From: Phocoena phocoena
Lineage: Eukaryota > Chordata > Mammalia > Artiodactyla > Phocoenidae
Direction of reading: 5' to 3'
NCBI RefSeq assembly: GCF_963924675.1
Contig: NC_089232.1
Span: 35,731,312-35,795,311, forward strand
Length of the DNA: 64,000 nucleotides
In this document: positions 24,295 through 35,419 of the stretch, piece after piece
Layout: each line of letters opens with the position of its first letter
Numbering within the stretch: position 1 is the first letter of the stretch
Translations under genes and position numbers: made by a program
The notes under the pieces: model-generated
What the model saw: the letters and a program-made list of their open reading frames with translations, nothing else
The model's database searches: none
What the model was told of the DNA's origin: nothing

Positions 24295-24560
24295 CATTGC
24301 CAATTGCAGGAGCTCCCAGACCCTTGACCTGGAAGTTCTAGGGCTTTCACTCTATCATCCCAACTGACCTTTCCGGTATCTTCTCCTAATACTTTTCTAC
24401 TCGACCTATAGGTTCTAGCCAGCTGCCTACCCAAACATAGATCCCTAAACATGTTCCTCATTTTCCTACCTTTGTCTTGCTTATCCTGTTCCCTATTTCT
24501 GGAAAGTTCTTTTCCCATGTCTGCTGTTGAAATCTCAATCATATTCAAAGACTCATTACA
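24295..24560 (+). repeat. Possible L2 LINE fragment
   Basis: The pyrimidine-rich text with 'ttcctacctttgtcttgc' and 'tggaaagttcttttcccatg' resembles the L2 3' region ('tggaatgctcttccccc'). It is too diverged for certainty. Confidence 0.35.
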
Positions 24561-25373
24561 TCTGGGAGGGCTCTTTACGTTTCAGGTGACACTCAAACAA
24601 TAAAGGGAATCTATTGGCTCATGTAACTGAGAAACACAGAGATATATAGCTTCAGGTGGTGCCTGATCCAGCAACTCAGCACCACAAGTGACGTGGTTTT
24701 GCTCTATCCTTCTTTTCTGCCTCTTGCAGGATCAGCTTGTCTTCACACACTGTCTCTTCCCTGTTGGCTCCCCTCTCTCCTCTCCTAGCGGTGGTAGGTG
24801 TCCTCCATGTCTTTGGAGGCTGACCTGGATTACATTAGTGGGCTCCTGTGTTCTCTGCCTTCCACTTGGGCTTGGCCAGTGTAGAGCACCAGCAAGGACT
24901 CAGAAGATGGTTGGGGTGTCTGTCACACCTCTGTCTTTCATGGGGCACATCCCTCCCCGATGAGGTGACGGTCTCTACACAGTACTCGCTGTCTCTGCAT
25001 TCCAGTAACCATCCTCTGTGGGTCTAGAGTAGTAATGGCTCCAAGATACTTTACTACTCCTTGAGTTTTCCCTGCACTTTGCTCCTACCTTTGTAAATAG
25101 GCCATTAATTAATTGCTCCTCAAACTGCCCCACTGAGTGTGCCTTCTATTTCCTGCTGGGATCTTGACTGATATAGCAGGCTTTCCCCTTCCATGGTAGC
25201 AAAATGATTTGCAGCAGTCCCACATCATACATCTTCACCCTGCATGGTTCAAGGGAGGGAGCAGTTCTCGTTTAGCTGCTTCAATAAAAGGAAGATGAAG
25301 CTTCTTGCCTGGAAGCCCAGCACATATCTTCATGTTCTTTGGCTTCCACTGTATACTCATCCACTCATGAACC

Positions 25374-25404
25374 AATCACTGTGGTGGTGGTGGTGATGGT
25401 GATG
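25374..25404 (+). repeat. (TGG)n/(TGA) short tandem repeat
   Basis: The block 'tgtggtggtggtggtgatgg' followed by 'tgatgag' is an impure trinucleotide repeat. Its minus-strand His run is a by-product. Confidence 0.8.
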
Positions 25405-25604
25405 AGAACGGAAATGTGCTGATCCAGCTAAACGAATAAGAGTCTTCCCTGGTGCTGAGGTTGAGGTCATTTCAACCCAAACCCTGTGCCTGAAATAGAT
25501 GAGGGGTGATGCCCTCAAAACAAAACAAAGGTGCGGCTGTCCTAAATGGAAAGAGGAGGGGATGCAGCACACTCGCCCCAAGTGCCATCTCTTTCTTTGA
25601 AGCC

Positions 25605-25798
25605 TGTGATGGTAAAATTTACGCGTCAACTTGACTGGGTTGAGGGATGCCCAGAGAGCTAGTAAAACATTATTTCTGGGTGTGTGTCTAGGAGGGTGTT
25701 TATGGAAGAGACCAGCATTTGAATAGGTAGACTGAGTAATACACATTCTTTTATCTCCTATTGGTTCTGTTTCTCTGGAGAACTCTGACGAATACAAA
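25605..25798 (+). repeat. Truncated ancient interspersed repeat, family unassigned
   Basis: The ends 'gcgtcaacttgactgggtt' and 'ttctgtttctctggagaact' are recurrent mammalian repeat motifs. The middle looks deleted. I recognise the wording but cannot name the family safely. Confidence 0.4.
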
Positions 25799-25829
25799 GT
25801 CTGTCCTTATTTCCCCAAGAGGATATGAT

Positions 25830-26350
25830 GTAATGGCCAGCATGATAGGTGTGGTTCTTGCCCTCATGGAGCTTACAGTGTAGTTAGGAGACAATTTACA
25901 TTATGCTAAGTGCCAGAAAGGAAACAAATGAGGTGCTGAGAGAAGAAAAATACTGATGACCTACTTTAGATGGTGTGGTCAGGGAAAGCTTCTCGGAGGA
26001 GGTGACATTAGCCGAGGCTGGAGAGTTGAGGAGCCAGCAAGGGCAGGGGGAAGGCAGGAATTCCAGGCATCCTGATGTGCTCAGGCTTGTGAGTGGGTAA
26101 GTGCCAGGTGCGTGAGGAAACTACACAAGGCCAGGTGGCTGGAGTGAGGTGGGCAAAGGGCACAGCTGCCTGGATGAGACAGAAGAGGTAGCAGGGCTTC
26201 CTGAATCAGGGTGTGGATTCCATTCTGGGTGCAGAGAGGAGCCGCCGAAGGATTTGAAGCAGGGGTGAGCCTTACTCCAATTCACATCTTAAGATCACTC
26301 GAGAAAAAGGGGCACTAATTTGGAACTTGCTGCAATTGTCCAGGTGAAAG
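25830..26350 (+). repeat. Ancient mammal-wide repeat-like segment
   Basis: 'catggagcttacagtgtagt', 'tggtcagggaaagcttctcg' and 'gaggaggtgacattagccga' belong to a common old mammalian repeat type. There is no coding capacity. The family is not assigned. Confidence 0.4.
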
Positions 26351-27193
26351 ATGGCAGAGACCCAGACAGGTGCCAACCGTGGGATGGAGAAACCGAGCAA
26401 ATCTGAGACCTATTTTAGAGGTAGAATCAGCATGATCGATTTACCGATGGGTGGGAAGCGGGTGAGTAGGAGGTGAGTGAAGAAGAAAAGTAGAGGGACT
26501 CCTCAGTTGCTGGCCTGAATACTGAGTCGTGGTGATGGGGGTGAGAATCAGGAGTGTCCAGCAAAGGCCGTTCCACATCTCAGGTCCTAACCACAAAGTC
26601 TGGCAAGAGTCTGATTGGCTCCCTTTGGGTCAAGTGCCCCGCCCTGGTCCACTAGCTACGCTGAGATGGGGGAAGGTATATGGGAGTGAGTGTATGAGAG
26701 ACTGCCTAAATTTGCTAACAATTTTTCCAAAAGGTGAAAATAAGCATACAAATAACTAGGATACAAAGCATTGTAAGGCCTGAGACAGATACCATGTGGG
26801 GTATCTTTGCACCCCACCGGCCATTCATTACCCTTTCTCTACAGTCTGGCCCACCTGCCCTTGGGTAGAGGCCAACTACAGCTGATGGCAGAAAGAGACT
26901 CTCCTATGAGAAAACAAAGAACAACAGTACAATGAAGAACGAGGTGCAGCATGTCTGTAGACACATCTCTGGTTTTGTGTCCAAAGAATTGACAGTTCCA
27001 AGATGACTTTTGTCTACTTTGATTTCTCACTGATTCCAAGTTACCTCATTATTTATATATATAATTAATCTACACAGTAGGTTGCTCTTTTTCACATGCC
27101 AGGATAACTTTAAAAAATGGTTTTCAAGTTATTTTATGGGTCTATTTAAATTTTCTGCCTGCTTTCTGCTCTGCATCCATGGAAACTTCTCCA

Positions 27194-27219
27194 TGAATCG
27201 TTTGTTTACAAACGATTCA
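27194..27219. repeat. 26-bp near-perfect palindrome
   Basis: Arms tgaatcgtttgt and acaaacgattca are perfect 12-bp complements separated by only two bases (tt). It lies in unique-looking AT-rich sequence. Confidence 0.95.
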
Positions 27220-27364
27220 GGACTCCTGAGTATTCTGGGGCACTGATGTCTACCAATTCACTGGTATAAATGGCTTCTCTAACTCTATGTTTTACTAGAG
27301 AGAAAGAAATACATGTATAATGTAGGCCTAAAATTTACCCATTTCCTGTTTCTATCTTAAAAGA

Positions 27365-27530
27365 TTATTCACCGCTTTTCAGCTGGGTGACCTTGGACAA
27401 ATCACTTAACCTTCAATTTTTTGTTTGTAAAATGGCAATAGTGCCAAACTCACTGGGCTGTTCTGAGGATTAAATGGGATAATCTGTGTAAGCCACTTAG
27501 CACAGTGCCTGGCACATGGTAAACTAAGCA
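27365..27530 (-). repeat. MIR SINE
   Basis: 'cagctgggtgaccttggaca', 'gtttgtaaaatggcaatagt' and 'gcacagtgcctggcacatgg' are the reverse complement of MIR. Confidence 0.85.
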
Positions 27531-27985
27531 CTCAATCACAGCTGACAGCTCTCCACATGAAAGGAGTAAAGAATATCTCTAAATGCTACCATGATGTGGT
27601 CTCCAGCATGTATTGTGAAGGGAGAAAAGCAAGGTAGAGAAAAGTGTACAACCGTATTAAATATATAAAATATTAAATATATATACCTATAATTATGCAT
27701 ATACTTATATTTAAAAACCAAATAATGGGAGAATAATCAATAAAATTTAAAAATGGTTACCTATGGGGACAGAGGGAACAGGGTCATGTGGGAGGAGAAA
27801 GACAGAGAAGCCAGGCTTCTCTGAACATAACTTCATTTGTAGATATGACTTTGGAGCCATGTAAATAACTTATATAAAATAACATTCTAAAATTTTAAAG
27901 TCATCCCTAAAAGTAAAAAATAAATCAGTTTTGGGGATAACTACCCAGAGAAGGAACTCTACTAAGTTGGCAGGTAGATTCTTTT

Positions 27986-28018
27986 CTTAAGCTTACTGCA
28001 AAACACAGTAAGCTTAAG
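27986..28018. repeat. Perfect 13-bp hairpin with 7-nt loop
   Basis: cttaagcttactg at 27986-27998 and cagtaagcttaag at 28006-28018 are exact reverse complements around caaaaca. No terminator or RNA gene context is evident. Confidence 0.95.
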
Positions 28019-28954
28019 TGTATATCCCCGGTCCAATATACCCTGAGGACAAAGAAAGAACAGCCAAAATGAAAGTATTAAGATGTGTAAAGTAATCATG
28101 TTTTTGCTAGCAGAAGTATTATTCTCAGATTGTTGTGTTTGTTGTGCTATGATAAAGTAATACAATACGTGACACTGCAACTCTGTCACTCCCAGAGTCA
28201 ATGAGAGCCAGAATTCTCAGTGTGGGAGAAAGGTGATAAGGCAGAAGAGGTCAAGTAAAATCCCTATGGTCCTGAATTTGAATAGGAACTATTGGGATGA
28301 ATTCAGAATGTATTTCTTAGCTCTGTCCATGGAAAAGACCTAGAAATAATGACCAACCCATACCAATAATGAGCACTCCTAGCCTCCAGATTGTGGCTTC
28401 ATGTGTTAAAATGTACCCATTTTATATTAATATTATGATATCATATTAATATTAGGATATTAATTTATGGAGGTGACTGAGCGATGACACAGAGAGGTAA
28501 TGCCATTAAAAGAATTTATTACTAGCATTTTCCAAGAGCGGAGCATGCCACACCACACTGGGCCATGTGGGGAAGCACCAGGTTTTTGACAGAAGGCGTA
28601 AGGAGTGAGGAGACAGCATGGTCCAGAGCCTTTACTGTGTTTTCTGTGCTCAAGGCCAGTCAGAGCAGGATAAACAGTTTAGGACTGAATAGTTTGCATG
28701 ATGTTGGTGGGCTCTGGGATGGTCTCTAGCTGTCCGGTACCTGGCCCTGTGTTGATTTGGGGCCGGGGAAATATTGGCTTGGTGTGTGAGAGTCAGATAA
28801 AGGCTGTGGTTGGGAGTATGGACTAAGGGTTTGTTGGTTTGCGTATGAAAGGTACAGTGCAGGTGAGTTGTTTATTATTTTAGGAATTAGCTAGCTCTGC
28901 GAGAGGCAGTGTCCTTCCAGTCAGCAAGGCTCCCCAAGATGTCAAAACATCATA
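28019..28954. other. Intergenic stretch, no gene seen
   Basis: Around 28425-28470 there is a TATTAATATTA-rich inverted and tandem stretch. From about 28470 to 28880 the text may be an LTR fragment, but I cannot support a family. Confidence 0.35.
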
Positions 28955-28955
28955 G

Positions 28956-29252
28956 GGGCTTCCCTGGTGGCGCAGTGGTTGAGAATCTGCCTGCCTAATG
29001 CAGGGGACACGGGTTCGAGCCCTGGTCTGGGAAGATCCCACATGCCGTGGAGCAACTAGGCCTGTGAGCCACAACTACTGAGCCTGCGCATCTGGAGCTT
29101 GTGCTCCGCAACAAGAGAGGCCGCGACAGTGAGAGGCCCGTGCACCGTGATGAAGAGTGGGCCCTGCTCGCCACAACTAGAGAAAGCCCTCGCACAGAAA
29201 CGAAGACCAAACACAGTCAAAAATAAATAAATAAATAAAATTAAAAAAAAAA
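28956..29252 (+). mobile_element. CHR-type SINE, long form
   Basis: It has the full head 'ggcttccctggtggcgcagt', a B box in 'gggttcgagccctgg', the 'cacaactagagaaagccc' block, and an A-rich tail with 'aaataaataaataaataaaa'. Flanking 'aaaacatcata' and 'aaaacacata' may be a decayed target-site duplication. Confidence 0.9.
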
Positions 29253-29599
29253 CACATACATTTAAAACATGATTAATACATCTCAAAATACCATTTCCCC
29301 CAAAAGGAACCAGTCGTCCTTGGAGAAATTGTTGGCTCCAGGAAATATATGAGATGAGCCTGGAAGGTCTTGTCATACCAGAAAGTAAGGAAGCTTTCAA
29401 AGATGGCTTGAGTCATCCCGAAAGGACTCAATAGCCAACTTGAGATGCCTCCCACTGGCCAAAGATGGGATGATTTTAGCCTCAATAAAGATAAAAACTG
29501 CAATGGATTAAAAAACGGCACATATATTTAAAGCTACAAGTTAACAATGCTACTAAAAAGAAGTGTATTGTTCCTGATTGGAGGATGCTAGGAAGTCAA

Positions 29600-30468
29600 C
29601 TCAGTGTTTTGAAAACCAGTAAATAAAGAAAAAGAATCAAGCATTTATCCTGTTTTTCTGAACTGTGCCACTGGGTAACCAGATAGTAAATGAAGGGACT
29701 TTTCTTTGTTTCAGTGCTATATAAGGAATGGTGGAATTAGACTATCACCATTTGATAAGCCCTAATATATTAAAGGATCTAAGTATTGAGTGTCGACACC
29801 TCTTGTCAGAACAAAAAGAGATAGCCAGACAGCCTCCTGCTAGAATATACTACTACTTAGGAAGCCGTTTTACAAAAACATTGAACCTGAATCTGAACGA
29901 GCCTACAACCAATTTATAAGAAATTCAAAGGCGAGGTGAAACACAATATATGATGCCACCACAGAGTTGTAATCAGCAAAATCCAGACTGTGGGAAATTC
30001 TCCAGGCCAAAAGCCCTGTTGTATTCAACAAATTCATTTCAATGAAAAAGTATTAAATGGGGCAGAGGCGAGGGGGGTGAGGATACCTATCAATCGGTAT
30101 CAGTGCAGACCTGATACAGATCCTAATTCAAATAAACCTTTTAAAAGTTATAATTTTATAAAGTGATTGGAAATTTGATCTCTGACTACAAGTTTGATTA
30201 CATTAAAGAATTGTTAATTTTTTAGATACAATAATGGAATTTGGGGGACTTTTTTCAGAGTCCTTACTTGTTAGAAATATATACTGAAACATTTATGGCT
30301 AATTATATGATGTCTGGTATTTGCTTCAAAATAATGCAGGAGGGGGTTGTGAATGAGTATAGATAAAATGGAATTGGTCAGTGGGTAATGAGCACGTGAA
30401 GGATCTTTATGCTATTCTGTTACTTTTGTGTGTATTTAAAATTTTCCATAATAAAAAGGTTTTACAGG
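29600..30468 (+). repeat. LINE-1 3' UTR fragment
   Basis: The segment ends 'attttccataataaaaagg', a characteristic L1M-type 3' end, and contains 'agaaatatatactgaaacat'. The direction is plus. The left boundary is approximate. Confidence 0.6.
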
Positions 30469-30669
30469 AAAGAACACAAGGTGACAACAAGTTATCAATT
30501 ACCCTCTCTATTCCCAGACCTACACCTCTGGCTACCCTGTAGCCCATTAATGTGAAAAGATCCAAAGACTAGCCATCTATTGATATTTGGCCAGTCAAGA
30601 TTTCAGTTTTCAAATTTTTCCTTAATGGAACTTTCCAGGCACATTTGTAATAACATCTTATTAATTCTT

Positions 30670-30960
30670 TTTTTTGTAATAAATAAATTTATTTACTTTT
30701 GGCTGTGTTGGGTCTTTGCTGCTGCGCTCGGGCTTTTCTCTAGTTGAGGTGAGGGGGGGCTACTCTTTGTTGTGCTGCATGGGCTTCTCATTGGGGTAGT
30801 TTCTCTCATTGCAGAGCACGGGCTCTAGGTGTGTGGGCTTCAGTAGTTGCAGCATGCGGGCTCAGCAGTTGTGGTGCACGGGCTTAGTTGCTCTGTGGCA
30901 TGTGGGATCTTCCCGGACCAGGGCTCGAACCCTTGTCCCCTGCATTGGCAGGTGGATTCT
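30670..30960 (-). mobile_element. CHR-type SINE, long form, lacking its first ~25 nt (3' half of a dimer)
   Basis: Plus-strand 'ggctgtgttgggtctttgct' through 'cattggcaggtggattct' is the reverse complement of the long SINE. It stops at 'agaatccacctgcc', so the first 25 or so bases, including the A box, are missing. It abuts the A tail of a second SINE directly. Confidence 0.9.
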
Positions 30961-31165
30961 TTTTTTTTTTTTTTTTTGCGGTACGGGGGCCTCTCACTGT
31001 TGTGGCCTCTCCCGTTGCGGAGCACAGGCTCTGGACGCGCAGGCCCAGCGGCCATGGCTCACGGGCCCAGCCGCCCCGCGGCAATGTGGGATCCTCCCAG
31101 ACCGGGGCACGAGCCCGAGTCCCCTGCATCGGCAGGTGGACTCTCAACCACCAGGGAAGTCCCCC
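30961..31165 (-). mobile_element. CHR-type SINE, short form (5' half of a dimer)
   Basis: On the minus strand this is a whole short-form SINE, head at 31165, ending in about 17 A that run straight into the truncated long SINE. The pair is bracketed by one 11-bp duplication, tattaattctt at 30659-30669 and tattgattctt at 31166-31176, with a single mismatch. Confidence 0.9.
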
Positions 31166-31176
31166 TATTGATTCTT

Positions 31177-32194
31177 ATGAAAGCTAGATAGATTTAATTA
31201 ATCATTCAGGCGACTAAAAAATAACCCCTTTATGTTAAATGCTAATTATTTTGATTAAACTTTTTTTAATGTCTTGTATCACTGCCTGTCATAGGAAATT
31301 GAGTCACTAACAACTTTTTAAAAAACATTTTATGACTCAGAATCATTGTTAGGAAACCTCAGGCACTGAGCTGGCTGTAATCTAGCCTAAGGGGCTATGT
31401 AATTACCTGCTGTTATTAGTGTTGATTCAAAAGCCCTGAGACCTTGCTTCTCTTCTAGATGGTGATCTTCCGTTTCCTCCTCCTTGCTGCAGTCAGCATA
31501 TCTGCTCCCCACGTCCCCACCTTGTAACTGTAGTCTGTTCTCTATCCCTCTTACACTCCTCATAGCAGCCTAATAGGGGGCCCTGCTCACAGTAAGCACC
31601 CAATAACCATTTACTGCATTGGATTAAACCTGGGAAGAATGGAAGTCTGCCAAAGGAAATCAAATGATTAAGCTTACTAAATCATTAATTTTAGACACAT
31701 CCCTTAAGCCGCTGAGTGAGGTTTGGGAATTCTTACCTGAGTTCCAAATGGCTGAGGTAGCCAGGAGTCTGGCTGTGGAATTAAATGGGGGATGCGGCTC
31801 TAGTGTGCATCAAAATGTATGTTTGCGGGCACACGTAACCGCTGCTGATTTGTACCGCAGGAAGAACAACAGTAGCAAATTGATAAAGAAGTTCTAGGTC
31901 CACTTCTAATATGAAGAACAGCCCTTGATTACCTTAAGTACAGCCCCTACCTTCATTGTAGATACCAGTGTACGAAAGTATTGTCTGAAATTCCAGGCTA
32001 CTTGTTGAAATTAAAACACTTTTTTATAAAAGATGATGAAATATTTTGACTAACACAAAGAATTAGGTAAATTGTGTGGAAGGAAAAACCCATAATCTCC
32101 AGTTTGTCTTTCCTACTAAAACGTTTGATCTTTAACTATGAGATATATCTTAAGTGTATCTTTAGTAGGCACCTTATTTCTCACTAAATATAGT
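31177..32194. other. Intergenic stretch, no gene seen
   Basis: AT-rich sequence with no repeat family or coding pattern that I can name. Confidence 0.4.
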
Positions 32195-32640
32195 TTTGTT
32201 CAGGCACAAAACCTTGGAGTCATCCTAGATTTCCCTTGGTCTCATCTCACATCCAATCCATCTGTAAATCCTGCTGACCCTACCTTCAAAATCCATCCAG
32301 GATTGAGCTGACACCTCTGCCACTACACCCCAGTCCAGGTCACCTCCTCTCTCCCTCTCCTGAGTTTTGTTTTAGCTCCTTATCTGTCCCCTACTTCCAC
32401 CACTGTCTGTTCTCTATCTATACCTGGTGTGATTGTTTATGAGAAGACAGTCTTATCCTGTCTCTTCTCGGCTCTGTACTCTCCAGTGGCTCCCATTACA
32501 CACCACGTCTCATCATGGTCGACTATCTACACAGCCAGCCCCTGCCTGCCTCTCCAAACTCATTTCTTCCACTCTCCCTGTTGGCGGCTCTGCTCCCATC
32601 ACATGAGCTTTCTTGCTGCTCTTTAAACATGCAATAAATC
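32195..32640 (+). repeat. L2 LINE fragment
   Basis: 'aaaccttggagtcatcctag', 'cacatccaatccatctgtaa' and 'tctccagtggctcccatta' follow the L2 3' region. Reading frames are broken. Confidence 0.7.
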
Positions 32641-32784
32641 TGTGTTGAATGAATGAAATCTAATAGTTGCTGAATGCATGAATTAGTGAATTAAATTCTA
32701 TAATAATTGTAATCAATATAACAATTAGTACAAGCTGTTACGCTAGCCCAGCCCAGGGAGATGCTTTTTTTTTACCCAACTGGT

Positions 32785-32965
32785 CTAAACTGGTGGTTCT
32801 CAGACTTTACCTGGCATCAGAATCACCTGAAGGGCTTGTTAAAACTCAGGTGACTGGCTCCACCCCTAGAGGAGTTTCAGATTCAGTAGATCTGGGGTGG
32901 GTCTAAAAATCTGCATTTCTAATAACTTCCCAGGTGATGCTGATGATTCTGACCAGGCACATACT
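32785..32965 (+). repeat. MER5A hAT element
   Basis: 'ctggtggttctcagactt', 'gcatcagaatcacctgaagg', 'cagattcagtagatctgggg' and 'aggtgatgctgatgattctg' follow the MER5A consensus. This is a short non-autonomous Charlie derivative without coding capacity. Confidence 0.8.
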
Positions 32966-33178
32966 TGGGCTTAAATATTCCAGCCTGGAGGTCAATTGAA
33001 CATTCTGAGCAGAATTTTGGCAAATTTTGTCCTGGTGTTCGGGCATGGGGAAAAAAAAAAAACCCGGACCTCATTTTTTTTTTAATACTTAGCCACAAGG
33101 TGGCCCCCTAGCTCCGGTAATGACTCCACTGGCCCCCAATTAAACCAGCTTTTGTTATCTGGAGAAGTTCCCAACCAT

Positions 33179-33251
33179 TTCTTTTCTTTCTTTTCCTTCC
33201 TTCCTCCCGCCCTCCCTCCCTCCCTTCCTCCCTTCCTTCCTTTTTTTTTTT
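33179..33251 (+). repeat. (TTCC)n/(CCCT)n polypyrimidine tract
   Basis: About 73 bp is almost pure C and T on the plus strand, ending in eleven T. Confidence 0.9.
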
Positions 33252-33974
33252 GGTGAATTTAGCTGTAGGGCCAGTCGTTTGCTGTTCACAAAAGGCTGTC
33301 TCATGGGGGGCATGCTGGTGGCCTCCTCAGCAATGTAAGCTTCTGTGCTCTGTTAGAAATCACCACTGTCCTTCACATGGAAATGACACAGGGGAAAATA
33401 GGTGTGTAAGTGTGAGAAGACACTGTATCAGAAAATGAAAGGAGATTTCACTGGAGCCTACAAGGAAGGAAACACACACAGGACAGACGTCCAGCTCTGT
33501 GTAGCCCAAGGCGCCCTGCACACAGTAGACGCCGCATAGGCTGATCAGCCTCTCAACCCCTCACACCCCTCCACCTACCTCCTTACTGTGGGTGAGGAGG
33601 GCGCCTTTCCTTCAGCGGCCACCTGCCCTTGCCCGGCGTCTTCACTTCACTCCCAGCCAGCCAAGGGGGCCCTGGACCAGCAGGAGTCGGAGAAAAGGAC
33701 GGAGGATTGAGAACAGGGCTTATCGCTTTCCTGGGCGAGGTGTTGGTACCAGCGGAGGGGCTGGGCTGGCAGCTGATGGGCCAAAGTGGAGAGTGCTGGG
33801 CGGGGCAGCATGCAAGGACTCAGTGTATGGCTCTCCCTCTTCTCCCGTGCACACCTGTTCTCTTGCTTCTCTTTCTTTGTAGACTGAAACATACATACAT
33901 TTCATACATTCATGGAGCCTGGAAAATGCAGCCACGTGATAATGTGCAAAAGTTAAAAACAGCCTTCCTGACAT
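33252..33974. other. Intergenic stretch, modestly GC-rich, no gene seen
   Basis: The sequence at 33590-33830 is GC-richer than its surroundings and open in three frames, but codon use and homology give no sign of a protein. Confidence 0.35.
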
Positions 33975-34060
33975 GTATACACTAATATGTAGAAAATGGG
34001 TAACTAATACGAATCTGCTGTATAAAAAAATAAAATAAAATTCAAAAAATTAAATTACAA
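33975..34060 (+). repeat. LINE-1 3' terminal scrap
   Basis: 'atgggtaactaatacgaatc' followed by 'tgctgtataaaaaaataaaa' matches the very end of a cetartiodactyl L1 3' UTR. The next 130 bp are AT-rich simple sequence. Confidence 0.5.
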
Positions 34061-34784
34061 AAACTTATAATTAAATAACTTATATTTTTATAAATTAATT
34101 TTTATGTATAATATATAATTTAGAATTATACAGTAGTATCTAAATAAATACTCAGAACTCCAAAAAAAAAACCCCAAAACCAAAAAACAGCCTTCCACAT
34201 TACAAGGGGGTTTCCATTCCCAGAAAGGATGTGTTCTTTATATGTTGATCTTTTTGTCACATAAAAGGGTCTCACTGAGGCTATAGGTGGTCCTCTTTGG
34301 GGACTACTGGTGATCTTTAGTCTTTGTTTCAGTTTTATTAAATTTATGAGAACTTTGTTTCTTACCACAAATATCATTACTCTCATATCTCTGTTTTCTA
34401 CTCATTTGAGAGAAAAAAGAACAAGGGGAAGTAAAGCTTCAAATAGCTGTAAAACAGATATTGCTGAACGAAGATGGTGACACCACAGAGACAGACCCAC
34501 TGGCTAGCGGGCAGCAGCATCACGAGAGGGTTTGCGGTATTTGTTCACTTATGGAGATCTGCAGGTGTCATAATGCAGGCATTTAGGGGAATCCAGACCT
34601 TGTCTGGAGTAGGGAGATATATCCTGTAAATGGGAGCTGTAGCAGACCCTGGCCACTGGCCCCTCAAGTCTCAGTGTAACTCCCTCAGGAGTAAAGCCTG
34701 AAAACCTAGAAACCCCTTTCCCAGACTCCTTCGAAGCTCTGCCGAACAGAGGCCCCTGTGTGACACTTAAAAGGTGCACCTGGG

Positions 34785-35403
34785 TTCATTGCAGCTCTAT
34801 TTACAATAGCCAGGACATGGAAACAACCTAAGCGCCCATCATCGGATGAATGGATAAAGAAGATGTGGCACATATACACAATGGAATATTACTCAGCCTT
34901 AAAAAGAAATGAAATTGAGCTATTTGTAATGAGATGGATAGACCTAGAGTCTGTCATACAGAGTGAAGTAAGTCAGAAAGAAAAAGACAAATACCGTATG
35001 CTAACACATATATATGGAATTTAAGGGAAAAAAATGTCATGAAGAACCTAGGGGTAAGATAGGAATAAAGACGCAGACCTACTGGAGAACGGACTTGAGG
35101 ATATGGGGAGGGGGAAGGGTGAGTTTTGACAGGGCGAGAGAGAGTCATGGACATATACACACTAACAAACGTAGTAAGGTAGATAGCTGGGGGGAAGCAG
35201 CCGCAAGGCACAGGGATATTAGCTCGGTGCTTTGTGACAGCCTGGAAGTGTGGGATGGGGAGAGTGGGAGGGAGGGAGACGCAAGAGGGAAGACATATGG
35301 GAACATATGTATATGTATAGCTGATTCACTTTGTTATAAAGCAGAAACTAACACACCATTGTAAAGCAATTATACCCCAATAAAGATGTTTAAAAAAAAA
35401 AAA
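34785..35403 (+). mobile_element. Young 5'-truncated LINE-1 insertion
   Basis: It starts mid-ORF2 ('ttcattgcagctctatttac') and ends 'taccccaataaagatgttta' plus a poly-A tail. A perfect 16-bp target-site duplication, aaaaggtgcacctggg, occurs at 34769-34784 and 35404-35419. Low divergence and the intact duplication indicate a lineage-specific insertion. No intact protein is encoded. Confidence 0.95.
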
Positions 35404-35419
35404 AAAAGGTGCACCTGGG

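Noticed and set aside
28956..29110. tRNA-like A and B boxes suggesting a tRNA gene
   Set aside because: They belong to the tRNA-derived head of a SINE. The cloverleaf is degenerate, and the SINE body and A tail follow.
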